Below, piece after piece: positions 21,788 to 33,600 of a stretch of 64,000 nucleotides of DNA. The first letter of the stretch is position 1, and the number at the start of each line of letters is the position of its first letter. This stretch comes from Saposhnikovia divaricata (Eukaryota; Streptophyta; Magnoliopsida; Apiales; Apiaceae), in assembly GCA_036435485.1 (NCBI GenBank), contig CM071600.1:50465546-50529545 (forward strand), in the 5' to 3' direction. The position numbers and the translations under genes are program-made. The notes below the pieces were generated by a model. That model made no database searches, was not told where the DNA came from, and saw only the letters and a program-made list of their open reading frames with translations.

Positions 21788-22453
21788 TTGAAATTGTCGA
21801 ACTTTGAGAATTTGAAATTATGCAAGGCTGGCAGACTTATTTCCAAGGAATCATTCATGGCATTGTATCTTAGGTGCACATTAAATGATTTGGGGGACCT
21901 CTTGTACATGCTCTATAAATGGAAACTAAGGGTTCACGGATCAGGCAATAAGGATGCGACACCTATTATACAACTAAGTCCTCTACTACGAATGGATACT
22001 CTGTGCTATAGGGTCAGATCGGATGCTTCGGTTGGGAAGAAACATAGGGGCAACTTTGGCACTTGATATGTGGTATCTAATTCAGAAGGGTCCGTCTTAC
22101 TTAGTAAAACTGATAGTGTTAGAGAAAATTCTTGTAGTCTTACCAAAGGAGAATGTACATTAAAAGCATAGTTGCAAGCCATTACCAGTGCCTTGAAACA
22201 GACTATTACTACTCTTCCTGATGTTAAAATTGTGAGGATCCATATGGACTATAATTCCGCGATTAATGTACTGGAAGGAAAAGTCTCAACAATTCCGGAA
22301 GAAATAATGGACATGGTTTGCATCATTGGTTTATATCTCAAATCCTTCGAAGAGTATTCAATGCCAAGGTGGCAGCCACGTACCCTGAAATTTTTTCTTT
22401 TTTTCCCAGGTATAACAGCCTACTACTCATTACATGGCGTTTTGAAAGGATAA
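21788..22453 (+). pseudogene. RNase H-like (RVT_3-type) pseudogene
   Basis: One frame shows SDASVGKKHRGNFGT, a second strand ending SNSEGSVLLSK, an ECTLKA...QAITSALKQ helix and an IHMDYNSAINVL strand. This is the order of the plant RNase H-like domain found in LINEs and in stand-alone genes. The frame is broken by TGA at 22,064-22,066 and TAG at 22,169-22,171. The sequence upstream of SDASVG is not recognisable. Source (LINE or host gene) unclear. Confidence 0.45.
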
Positions 22454-23900
22454 GGTGAAAAGATCAGAGAGCAATCCATTCCACATTTAAGATACTTCAT
22501 ATGCTTAAGCTTATATCTATACAAAACTGATTAACAGATTTCCGTTTTTTTTTTCCGGAGTTAGATAAATTCCACAAGTGTGACAAATGAATAGGAGAGC
22601 ATCAATGGACCTAACAGATGGTGGATTGAAATATGACATTTAATAAATTTATTCATCCAAATGTTCCAAAGTCATGTTTTGGTCTTGAAAACTTAATTTC
22701 AGGTAATCATGCCAATGATGATAAAAATTGAGCATATTTGTTATGTTTATGTTTAAATACTACCAGAGGGAGTTTTCGTGGTAACGTTGAAAAATGCCTA
22801 TATGGACTATAGACCTAGAGTGTAATATTTGATGGATGTGCAATAATCTCACCATCTCACTAGACAGGATTAATATAATGGAAAAGGATCAAAAAGTAAA
22901 AAATTCAGTTCATGACATAGATAACTCAATGAGAAAATTAGTATAGAATTGCATAACCGTCTATTCATCAAAAAATTAGTAAAGAACAAACATAGACCAA
23001 GATCATAAAGCTTTAATATGGGGAAATAACACAAACATTGGGTGAACGTGTTAAGGAATAGATATCCCTCGGAGGAATCGTCCAAACGAGTTGATGAATA
23101 GATAAACCAACACGGCATGAAAAATCACGATGATGACTGTATAAGAAGCTTATGCCAACAATCTTCTGAAACACAATGCTAGTGGTGCACGACGGCTATT
23201 ACAAAAAACAAAAACATGGTGGGAGTCAAAAAACATCTCAGAATTATATGGTAAGATATGTACTATACAACTATCTTTTTACAATTCTCATGTCACATCC
23301 GCAAATCTGTTCACTAACATGGCTTGAAGAAAATTTCTTTGGGATCATCTTCGTCTAAAAAATAACAACTTATAACATATTTGTTAACAAATGAAATTCT
23401 ATATTAACATCACGACATAGGTTTATATAGTATTTTAGCTAATATAAATATATGGAATATATGTTAAAATTATATATTATATAAATAATATTTTGGAGTT
23501 TTGTTGGTGAATTAAACAAGAGAATTCTAAGTATCTCAAGTGCCTTTTTTCTTGAACATAGTTCACTCTATATAGGCATATTCTTTCACCATCTCCACTT
23601 CAACTGTAACTGCCTAATTAAATTACAAATTAATGTCATCAATATCACATCTAAACATTTGTAACTTACAAATATTAATTTACATAATCAATTCTCTGAT
23701 TTGTAACTCATAAATATATATTTATTCTTTTTATATTATTTGAAAAAATGAGTTAAATATAACATCTCCCACTTGACACTTTTGTCAAATACTTTTTATG
23801 ACACCCACTTTTTACGTAATATATAAATATTTCAACTATTAACTCCCATTATTCGTCAGAATAATATTCATTATGTCACAAACTTAATATTTTACCAACA
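22454..23900. other. AT-rich sequence without recognisable gene
   Basis: Nothing supportable on either strand beyond short chance frames. The right part grades into the decayed copia pol listed next. Confidence 0.45.
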
Positions 23901-23949
23901 TGTTTGGTAAATTTTCAAAACTTATCCTTTAAAATTTCACAATTTCATT

Positions 23950-26560
23950 ACTAGTGAAAATATTTGTTAGAATACCATTTTCACTTATTATAACACATTC
24001 ATGTTTTTTACTCTTCCAACTTTACCTTCACCAAAATTAAATAGGTATCCAGAGTTGAATTCATATTATATTTATTACCTTCAAAATCTGCACTCTAATA
24101 ACCAATAACTTCAGGCACGTCTACCTATTATACCAATTAGTAATGCATCATACTCTTCAAATACTTCATGACTATGTTTTCACCCTATCAACAGACTTAA
24201 TTTGGATTCTTTTACCATCCACTTATAAAAATAACTAGGGATATATTTTACCATCCACTTACAAACACTAACAAAATATGCCAAATCTAGTAATTCGATT
24301 ACACAACATAACATACATTGATTTTCAACCCAATAGGATGTTATGGATTTGGGTAGATAATTAGATACCAAGTATGGTTAGAATTTGGTCGTAATTAGAA
24401 ACCAAATATGATTATGTTTGTATGGTAACTTGGTGGCTAAGTTTATGATGGCTATATATACATAGTCATTTGTATTTGTTTGATGTGTGAAAGCTTAAGA
24501 GATGTGGTCTTAAGTATTGTTTGGGAGATGCTTGAGCATTGTTGGCTCAAGTATCGGGGTTGGGACATCGTTAAGGTGTTATTGTTTTGATGTATTATTG
24601 ATTACTGATTGGATTAATAATACAAGTTTGGGACGTGGGTGTTTCCACGTCAAATATTGTTTTGTGTTCTTGTTTTGCTTTTACATATTGATGATAGAAG
24701 TATAAGTAATATTTGAATAGTGTTTGACCGCGCTTTGGTGGATCTTGTTACCTAATCTATTGGTGTGTGCGCTCTGTATTGGTTGTTTGTGAATCTCGAA
24801 TTGTGTAAGACCCCTAACCTAACAAGTGGTATTAGAGCCAAGGTACGGATTCGTGATGGATGAGGTTAAGGGAAAGTTCGAGGTTCAATTGATCTGGCAG
24901 AGTACAATGAAGGATTTGCTGATAAGGAGATTGCTGCTGAAATGGGAAGAGACAAAGTTACGTGCGGTTTGACGGTTGGCTTGCACCGTGGATCAATCTT
25001 GTGTTCGGACTCGAGATGGAAGAAGATGGAAGAGGTCATCGAAATTGTTTCAATGGCTTAATTAACCAGGTGAACTATTTTGATGATACTAGTGATTTTC
25101 TTTAGGAGACCGAAGGATTGTGAAAGCAAGGATCGGGTGACTCAACATGTGGAAGAGCACTCGTGGTGGTTGATACACGTGATTTTGTAGATGGAAACAT
25201 CGTTATGGTGAAGAACGATGGGTTTGGAGGGTCACTAAACGGGTTTTAGCGACACTCAATGATCGGAAGAGCAAGATGAGTAGATTCTTGTTCGAGGGGA
25301 GGCGTTAGCGAATGAACGTCAATGGCTTTATGGGTACTGTTCAATCCGATATGGGTATTGGGTTGAAGGGGAGGATTGTTGGGTTTCAACCCAATATGAT
25401 GTTATGGGTTTGGGTAGATAATTAGATACCAAGTATGATTAGAATTTGGTAGGTAATTAGAAACCAAATATGATTATGCTTGTATGGTAACTTGGTGGCT
25501 AAGTTTGTGATGGCTATATATACATAGTCATATTGTATTTGTTTGATGTGTGAAATCTTAAGAAATGTAGTCTTAAATATTGTTTGGGAGATGCTTGAGC
25601 ATTGTTGGCTCAAGTATCGGGGTTGGGACACCGTTAAGGTGTTATTGTTTTGATATATTATTGATTATTGATTGGATTAATAATACAAGTTTTTTCCACG
25701 TCAAATATTGTTTTGTGTTATTTTTTTGCTTTTACATATTGATGATAGAAGTATAAGTAATACTTGAATAGTGTTTGACCGCACTTTGGTGGATCTTGTT
25801 AACTAATCTATTGGTGTGTGCGCTCTGTATTGGTTGTTTATGAATCTCGAATTGTGTAAGTCCCCAAACCTAACAATAACATACATTGATTTTCCGACTA
25901 CTTGCACATAAAATCTTCTAATTTCTTTAATGCTTTAATCATTTTCCTATCATTCCCCTTGGGGTTAGTGCCGGATTGCAATTCTGTATCCTAAACTAAT
26001 TAAGCATTTTATTCATTCTAAGTTCAAACTTAATATTATAGTACTTCCATCCTTTAATTCGGATTCGTGAACATATTATATTTCACCCATATCTTACATC
26101 TCAATATTAATACTAAGTACCAACATAATTTAGTTAAACCTATATTTATTACTTCCCACAAAAAATATATCATCCACATATATTCATCATATTGTAAGGA
26201 AGCTCCCACTTTTCAAAATGTACACACAATTGTCTAAATTTATTGTGGACAAAGAACAACAACCACATGAAACTTGCTTTTCCAACCTTTGGACACTTGT
26301 TTCAGTCAATATATTATTTTTATTAACTTGTAGGAACAATCTTCTTGTCCTTCCACCTAGCTTAAGGTTGATCCATGTATATGCTTCTTTTAATTCCCAG
26401 TTAAGAAAACCATCTTTACATCTATGGTAAAATGTAAATCACGGCAATATACCAAAAACAATATAATTCTTATTAACGCAACATTAGCCACCGTAAAATA
26501 CATCTTTTCATAATATATTCCCGATTCCTTTAAAAAACATTTTCAATTAGGGCTCATCAA
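23950..26560 (-). pseudogene. Decayed Ty1/copia pol (RT and RNase H parts), split by the TRIM-like element
   Basis: Minus-strand translation gives fragments in the expected order. First, a DVKMVFLN..ELKE block (about 26,380-26,420). Next, a YVDDIFFVGSN catalytic block (about 26,130-26,170), with remnants of a 'DMGEI' strand after it. Then a GKSMYVML..R segment at the insertion site of the TRIM, and an EVIGY.SADFEGNK..NSTL..YL RNase H block (about 24,020-24,110). Many stops and shifts. Homology is by motif order only. Confidence 0.6.
24319..25875 (+). mobile_element. TRIM-like LTR retrotransposon
   Basis: LTRs of about 500 bp (24,319-24,824 and 25,377-25,875) flank a short interior of about 550 bp. 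A PBS TGGTATTAGAGCC (24,827-24,839) follows the left LTR, and a purine tract GAAGGGGAGGA (25,366-25,376) precedes the right LTR. Both LTRs end CCTAACA; the right one starts TGTTGGGTTTCAACCC. The left LTR lacks the first few bases of that start. The interior keeps what may be a trace of copia gag (LWQSTMKDLL-like, near 24,895) but has no pol, so movement would need proteins in trans. Flanked by a 19-bp direct repeat rather than the usual 5 bp. Confidence 0.85.
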
Positions 26561-26870
26561 TAGACCCATTAGCCATATTTTTCATTCAAAATTCATTTAC
26601 AACCTATGCAATTTCAATATTTATAAAAATCACATAGCTCCCACATTTTATTCTATTTTATGAAATCAGTATCGTATTTCACGAATCACATCCAAGAGTC
26701 AAATGTGATCTCATCGCTTCCACAAATTAATGAGGTCAATAGAAACTTGTATATCAATATCTTTCAAATAAATAAGATATTTCGTCATGTATTTAGAAAA
26801 ATCTTTTACCCACTCATGGAAAACTCTTGATCTTTCATTTTCAGCCATGTCTAATGGTTCATTACTGTTG
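25876..26870. other. Right-hand part of the decayed copia region
   Basis: Contains the RT fragments described for the 23,950-26,560 pseudogene. From about 26,560 to 26,870 I see no further recognisable pol motif. Confidence 0.45.
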
Positions 26871-26875
26871 TGACC

Positions 26876-28111
26876 GAAATCTTGCATGGGTCAGATTTAG
26901 GCCCATTGAGGGTTTAGGGTCCAATCCACGTATGAATTAGATAATTTGAGGGGCTTCCAAGGGCCCATGGCAGCCCATAAGAGCTACTCTAAGAAGAATC
27001 ACGAATAGATACAAAGCCTAGGGTTCGAGGAACTAGCTTCTCTTGACTAATCCCTAGCTCACAATCGTTAATATAAGGCTTCCGGATAGCAGGCTTCCAT
27101 AGCCAGCCTGCCTGAGGGGCTACCATGAAATGGATATTAAGTGAATGAGAGGCTTAGGGTCCCAGGGGAGATCCCTTGTGGATGAGCCATTGCCCGTACT
27201 CGCCATAACATGATTATTTGAACAACCATCAGATAGGGCTTCCAGTACAGCTTCCATAAACAGCCAGCCATAAGGGCTACCGCAGTCAGGCTACCGGGCG
27301 GTACCCCCAGCTTCCCCGGAAGCCTGGAAGAAACATAGATTCATACTAGGACAGCCATCAGATAGGGCTTCCAATATGGATTCCATACTTGGGCTACCAG
27401 AGAGGCTACCGGAGTCAGGCTACCGGGTGGTACCCCCGGCTTCCCCCGGAAGCCTGGTAAGGCTGCCAGTTGGATAAGGCAGACTTCCTACTTTTTAGGA
27501 GCACGTCTCTACAACTGAAATACACTTCTTAATAGATAATTACACGAATATTCAGAGATATACATCATTATACATGATAATTCATACATTCTTGAGATAA
27601 ACATCAGTGGATAGGCTTCCAACAGTCCTGATATGGCTTGGAAACCTGATAACTACATCACATTCAGTTGATATACATAAATATCAGTCATTATCTCATC
27701 AGATATGAGATAACTCATCACAAACAACCGAACATATCAATCAAGAACTACATACGGGCTTGATCCACTATAAATAGTGGTATGTAGGCAGTTTACGGGT
27801 TCTTCTCGAAACGCACGTTGATACTAAGAGCATGTATACTCCGGTGCACGTTCACTCTCATAATTAGGGTTCTTGGCAGGCCAACACATCAATATTGTAC
27901 GACCCTTGAGCTCTAATCCCGTAGATTCAGTCCGATCCTTCCGAGGAACCACATCCCGTGTTCTTCGGTAACCCCTAGCCGTGAGCCTTTCTAGGCAGCT
28001 AGCTATAAATCTCTAGCTGTGAGCCTTTCTGGGCAATTAGACGATTCCGTATTCATTGGCGCTATTCCAACAACGACCTCCACGTAGTTGTGTTAAAATC
28101 CTCCCACAACA
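26876..28111 (+). mobile_element. Solo LTR (TGTTGTGACCG...CCACAACA) with ATTAC target duplication
   Basis: Starts TGTTGTGACCGAAATC and ends CTCCCACAACA, with ATTAC on both sides (26,871-26,875 and 28,112-28,116). It is more GC-rich than its surroundings. A TATA box TATAAATA sits at 27,769-27,776. Two copies of a 129-bp repeat (from 27,227 and 27,356) carry GGCTTCC/GGAAGCC hairpins and GGCTACC motifs. Lineage not assigned. It ends only about 25 bp from the stop codon of the next gene remnant. Confidence 0.88.
27227..27475 (+). repeat. 129-bp tandem repeat inside the solo LTR
   Basis: The units begin CATCAGATAGGGCTTCCA and end near GGTACCCCC(A/G)GCTTCC and GGAAGCCTGG. The GGCTTCC-CCC-GGAAGCC segment can form a 7-bp stem. 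Diverged single motifs continue on both sides (27,080-27,130; 27,600). Confidence 0.85.
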
Positions 28112-28135
28112 ATTACCAATATTTAAATCCGATTA

Positions 28136-28576
28136 TTAAGATCCAGCTTGCAATGACTGTCGCATCCCTGTGTCCCCTTGAGATAACCATTGATCATCGA
28201 TGATCCTTACGCCCACTTTGTGCCGCGCGGCGATTCCGCCTCCCTCACCACCAATGATTTGAAACCCTTCCTCATTTATGAAGTTATGGAGCGGATACTT
28301 TGTCACAACGCAGGTTACATACCCAATGCAGATACGATTATCATAGATGCCTCTAATTAAGTCATTATGCAATCCATCGAGCATTAACTGGCAACGGAAC
28401 CGAAATCTTTCGCCATACTGAATTGGAGGAACGAGACCGAACCATTGGCTTCGATGAAGCACCTCCATGTGTTGAGTTAGAAATGCGTTGATAGTTTCAC
28501 GGTAGGATATGTGACGATCATTTATTGCCGTAAACCTCTGAAGAAATCAACCGAGTAATACCCTCGCTGCATCCAT
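28136..28576 (-). pseudogene. Uncharacterised gene remnant
   Basis: On the minus strand the frame from ATG 28,576 (MDAARVLLG) meets TGA at codon 10 (28,547-28,549) and then stays open through a second ATG at 28,468 to a stop at 28,136, about 146 codons in all. The composition is protein-like (HRSQWFGLVPPIQYGERF, ICIGYVTCVVTKYPLHNF). The region upstream is pyrimidine-rich and looks like a 5' UTR (CGCCGCCGCCGTG). I recognise no family. The product could also start at 28,468 (110 residues). The nearby solo LTR may have displaced further exons. Confidence 0.45.
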
Positions 28577-29965
28577 GGAAAACACGGCGGCGGCGAAAAT
28601 TGAGTTTAATGGTTTTGAGAGGAGGCGGCAGTGGTAAAGAATTGGGGAAATAGGGAGAGAATATGTAGGTGCAACGACGTCGTTTAAGGTGGAATCCAGT
28701 GAATAAAAATGAAAACGATACCGGAAGCTTCTGGATACATCAAGTGTTATTTTAATTATCGTATGGGATTACTTATTGTTAAAGTTATCAATTGGAATGA
28801 ACTTTCTTCTTCGTTTATTCTTTTCTGCATCTTAGCTCTAAAATTTCATTTTTTATTTTTGTTTTTAGTTTATAATATAATTTATATTAATATTCCAATA
28901 AAAATCTAATGTATTATTTAAATGTGACTATAGATGTGTATAAAATATATAATTTAGTAAAATATAGAAATGATGAATTTTAAGGGTCGAATAGCCCTGA
29001 TACTCTCCAGTGTCGACACAGTGTATTTGTAACAATTAAATAACCAATGAAAAATTATCATCCTTAAGGTAAAAGAAGCATTCAATTCCAATCTATATGG
29101 ACCATTAGCATTGCTTACCACCCTCAAACATGGTCAAAGCAAATAACTTAAAACTATAAATCACACATTTAACACAACTTATAGTTTTTCTATTTGAATT
29201 GTGTTTCAGATTTTTACCAATGTTGAGTTGTTTACAGATAAAGATAAAAGCTGTCAAGTTTGAATCAGCCCTGTACTTGTTCCAAACTCCTTCAAATATC
29301 TCCCTTGCATATAAAGATATGAATCATAGAAATTATATACCCAGCTAAAAGAACTAAGTATTAAATTTGAATGTATCGCAGTCGTGAAATTACTATACAT
29401 CTATTGATGAAGCAATTACTTTAAAGACTAACGTGGGTTATAGTAGAAAATCATAGCACACCCATTTCAAGAAAAAATAAATATACACATATGAAGTAAA
29501 CAAAATGTGAAACAAACAATTGAGATTTTAAACCAAGAAAACGCAGCCGGGTAATTTGATTTGATGCATTTATCAATCTGATTCTCATGCTAAAGCCATC
29601 AAATTGTTGGTGGGCAAAGTTTCGTCTGCAATAAAGAAGAACAAAAAGTGAGTGAAATTACATAGTCTCAGAGATAATAACAAAAAAGATAGAAAGATAA
29701 AAAGATGAAATGGATTAGAAGTAAAGCTATTAATCTTTATATGATCTTCAATCCATCAAACTGTTGGTGTGCACCTGCAATCAATTTAAACAACCTTAAT
29801 TAAAAATAAAGGTAAGTTAAGTTTGGGTGGGATGAGAGAAATAAGGATAATTAAAAGAGAGAAACTATTTACAGATATGCATTATCGGTAGTTGTGTGTT
29901 ATTATGTTTTCAAATTTGAATTCTTAGTTTGAATTCTTGATAACTGTGTGCTAGCAAGTGGGTTG
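28577..29965. other. Intergenic sequence without supported gene
   Basis: Two short minus-strand segments near 29,610-29,640 and 29,755-29,790 share CCACCAACA(A/G)TTTGATGG-like sequence preceded by acceptor-like TGCAG. They could be micro-exon duplicates, but the evidence is too thin to call a gene. Confidence 0.35.
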
Positions 29966-29966
29966 C

Positions 29967-32052
29967 TGATAAGTGGATTTCATATCCACTTGGAGCGCTT
30001 CATTTCGGCTTAAATTGATGTCTTGACCTCAAGTATGTTGTATTTTTGATTTGTTTTTGTTTAGTTGTGCAGGATCGTAAAACGTCGGCTAGGGTTGGTG
30101 AATTCCATTGTTCTTAGAGTGGATTTTGAGCTAAGGAATGAACAATGAAGTATTTTCCTATGTTACTATGAATATTTCAAGCCAAGGGATTGAAGAACGG
30201 CAACTATCGCAAAAGGAACGGGAGAAAACGGAGTTTAAACGAAGAAAATAGCAAGAAATCAGTTTCTGGCAGATTATTGTAGCATAGCCGCACCATATGG
30301 TAGCGCAGGGTAGGGCTGGTAATTTCGTGTTTCGGGTCGGGTTCGTGTCGGGTCAACAGTGGGTTTCGGGTACAGGTGCTCAACCCAAACCCGACCCGAA
30401 AATTTAATGGGTACAGGTGCTCAACCCGAACCCGACACGAATGGGTTTCGGGTGGGTTTCGGGTAAACCGACCCGAAAATAATTATATATATATATATTC
30501 GGGTCAGTTTCGGGTTACCCAACCCGAACCCAACCCGATTTTTTCGGGTCAAGTTTGGGTCAACCCGAAACCGACCCGAACCTGAAAAATGCAAACCTGA
30601 ACCCGACCCATGTGGGTTGGGTTCGTGTCGGGTTCGTGTCGTGGGTCCAAAATTGCCAGCCCTAGCGCAGGGGCGCTAGAATAGTGATAGGGGCGCCATA
30701 TTGTAGCGCAGGGGTGATACCTGTCGCTGGAGAAATCCTGATTCACTGTTTGGGTCATATCTTGAGTTCTACAAGTCCGTTTTGGACGATCTTACAGTCC
30801 ACGCGAGGATAACAAAATTCTCTTTCATTCTAAAGTGGTCCAGATGTCCAAATACAACTGTAATAGACCAGAAATACTGAAGAAAAGTCAGTTACGAATT
30901 TTCCTTCAAAATAGAATCAGTTTAGGAAACGTATTTTGTACCGAACTGCAGAATTCTATTTTAATTTTATTTTGATAGTTTCTTGTTGGACAAGACTTCT
31001 GTGACCTATATAAACACGTGCTACCATCTTTGAACGTACAGCTACTCACCATAACAGGGAGAGAGCCGAAGATAGAGATTCAGAGTTGGAGAAGGATTCC
31101 TACGCTCGTGACAAGCAATAGAGATCTAGATCTACTTTTTGTTTTCTTCTATTAGGCGAACTCTTGGATGTTTTTGGGATTTGTTTTCTTAACTCTATTA
31201 CTCTAGCATTATTATTTTTATTCAGACCTTGTTTATTACCATGGTTTCATCAGATCCCATGATGACGAACGGTTCGATTATGAACTAATCGTTGTCATGG
31301 GATTCTAACGGATTTATCAATGTAGTTTAGTAGTTTATTTTCTTTAAAGATTTGTGTGTGATGAATTCTTGATATCCTTGTATGGTTGTGCTTATTCTTC
31401 TTGGATGTGTAGCTAACATCTAAGTTGTTTTTTAATCTCTTGTGAAGCGAAAGTGGATCTTGAGATTTAGAACTTGCCATGCTAGCAAGGATTATGTATG
31501 TTTGACATCATGATTTGTAGCGTAATTTGAACTATCTTATGCTGCCCTATGTGATCTTAATGGACAACTTGTGCTTAAACCGTTATGTTTTCAAATCTTA
31601 TAGAGATATAGGGTCTAAACATAATTGGTGTCTATTCATCTTCTATCTCTTTTATGGATGTATGAGTAGTTTTGTATTCGTATACTGAGAAGTAGCCTAT
31701 ACTTGTTTCATGTTGTCTGATCAGATATCATAACCATCACATACATTGATTAAAGGCATCAACTCGAAGCGAAGTATTTAATGAAGTTAGGATCCCATGT
31801 TTTCTCTAGCATAAGTAATTCGATTTCAATTCTCATTAGCTAATTAATTCTTAGTTTGTTAAATTGCTTTTTAGTTAATTTAAGTTAATCAAAACCCAAC
31901 TTGTTAATTGTCTTAGCAGTGAATAAAAACCATACATTGTTGCATAGGTGCATTAACTGAATTGAAACCTAAACCAGATCTCTGTGGGAACGAACTTGAC
32001 TTATTCATATATTACTTGTGACCACGTACGCTTGCGTGATTTTGTGTAAACA
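29967..32052 (+). mobile_element. Probable Ty3/gypsy (Tat/Athila-like) LTR, solo or remnant
   Basis: Starts TGATAAGTGGATTTCATATC with an internal palindrome (AAGTGGAT...ATCCACTT). It contains a TATATAAA box near 31,013 and leader-like sequence after it. It ends in a stretch (CTCTGTGGGAACGAACTTGA ... GTGACCACGTACGCTTGCGT) that resembles the 3' part of plant Tat/Athila LTRs as I remember them. No target duplication found, so the borders are tentative. Interrupted by the hAT MITE at 30,311-30,664. Confidence 0.45.
30311..30664. mobile_element. hAT-type MITE made of CGGGT-rich repeats, 8-bp target duplication
   Basis: TIRs TAGGGCTGGTAATTT and AAATTGCCAGCCCTA, with GCGCAGGG directly outside both ends (30,303-30,310 and 30,665-30,672). 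An 8-bp duplication and a TAGGG start are typical of hAT. The interior is almost entirely short GGGTCGGGT / ACCCGACCC motifs in both orientations around a small TA run at 30,485-30,499. Confidence 0.9.
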
Positions 32053-33023
32053 ATTGTAGATTTGCAGTAGCTATGATCCGATATGCAAGTAGAATGCGGC
32101 CGATTTGGTAGTTATGTGGTAGAGGTTTTTTTGTAATTAATAGAAAAATGCAGTGGCAAAAAGCTATCAGACCTTATTACTGTAGCAATCACGCAATAGC
32201 AACTACTATATAGATAGATTCTAACTAAGAATTCTTTACATTTACATAAGATGATAAGAAGCATGCAAGCAGGCATGCCAACACCAAGCAAACATGTCTC
32301 TGTTTTTGTGGTGGTCATTTTTTTCCTCCCAAAGCTACAGGACAACAAATGTTATACAAATGCTCCTAATTTGTTTTAACCCAGGGTTTGTGGAATTAAT
32401 CGGTATGGAATAAGAAAGAAGGAATATGGACAACATTAGGAATAATATTTTCACTTAGTATAGCAATATTAACTTAGAAATGTCTGTAATGGACCTTATC
32501 TTTCACTAAATATTGCATTCGGTAATGATTTACCTCTCATCTCCACAGATCGAATTCCTATATGAATTCATTCACTCATCTCAACGGGGTATCATTTGAA
32601 TCAATAAAGTCATAATAAGTATCAATAAAAAACCTTTATATATGTACTCGGGAAGTAAAAATAATTTTTCATTGAGTTCTATAAATTTTTCTGGAATGAT
32701 ACTATAGTCAAATGAAAGGTTATGAATTCTAGTATTTTTGATAATATATTTAAATTTTAAGAAATTAATTTACTATACTTATACTACTAAACTTTAAGTT
32801 TAACATATCATTAAGTTTAACATATCAAATATAACGTAGAATCACATAAACTTTTAAAATTAAAATTATTGTAAAATTTAATATAAATTCATATATTAAT
32901 TTGATATAATCATATAGTGTTTATGTTAATTTCATGTTAAATTCAATATTTTGTGCATGAAATAGCTTAATTATTATAGATCTTGGAATCTAAATGAAAA
33001 CTTATGCTAGATTTTATCGTTGT

Positions 33024-33077
<54 letters not shown>
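32053..33077. other. AT-rich sequence without recognisable gene
   Basis: No supportable coding sequence. A short minus-strand frame at 32,112-32,348 has no recognisable domain. Ends in a TA microsatellite (about 33,027-33,077). Confidence 0.45.
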
Positions 33078-33080
<3 letters not shown>

Positions 33081-33272
33081 CTTGCTTTTACTGAGGTTAC
33101 CTCAGAGGTAGGAACCTTGAGGTTATAACAAAAATAATATTAAAACAGGGTTATTTTTGTAAATACAGGGGGCATGTTCAATTATTACAAATCTGCCATT
33201 AAAAAATTGTGCTAGAATCTAGCATAATCTCAGGTAAGTTTCCTGAGATCAACCTCAGGAACATTATTCTTT
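33078..33272. mobile_element. Small MITE-like element in a TA microsatellite
   Basis: Flanked by TATATATA on both sides. The left end, GGGCTTGCTTTTACTGAGGT, and the right end read in reverse share the CTGAGGTT..CTCAG block, an imperfect inverted repeat. Third element of this type in the window, with different ends from the two near 3-4.7 kb. Confidence 0.5.
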
Positions 33273-33595
33273 ATATATATATACACACACACACACACGT
33301 TTATGATATCTTTCTTAGTGATTTACATTTTTGGAAAAATAATAAATATATACTCGCCAACGTGAATTTAAAATCGCAAGACACGTAGTTAAAGTTAGTA
33401 ATACGCGAGTTTTTAAAAAAAATACAGGTTATCATTGTATGGTTAAAATAGAATACTTAAATACTTAATACATAAATATCGAATTACAATTTTTCAATAT
33501 CTATAATAAAACTTTAATTTTTTTCAAATTTCAAATTAATAGCATGTAATAGTATTGTTGGAATTATAATATGAACAGTGATCTTAAATGATACG

Positions 33596-33600
33596 TTTAT
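33596..33600. repeat. Left target-site duplication TTTAT of the large LTR element
   Basis: TTTAT directly precedes the 5' LTR (TATAACGCCC) and recurs at 57,824-57,828 directly after the 3' LTR end (GCTACA). This fixes both outer borders. Confidence 0.9.

Noticed and set aside
29600..29800. Duplicated micro-exons of a gene
   Set aside because: Two short similar segments with acceptor-like ends are not enough to define a gene.
32112..32348. 78-codon minus-strand frame
   Set aside because: No domain, no splice signals and no promoter-like context.
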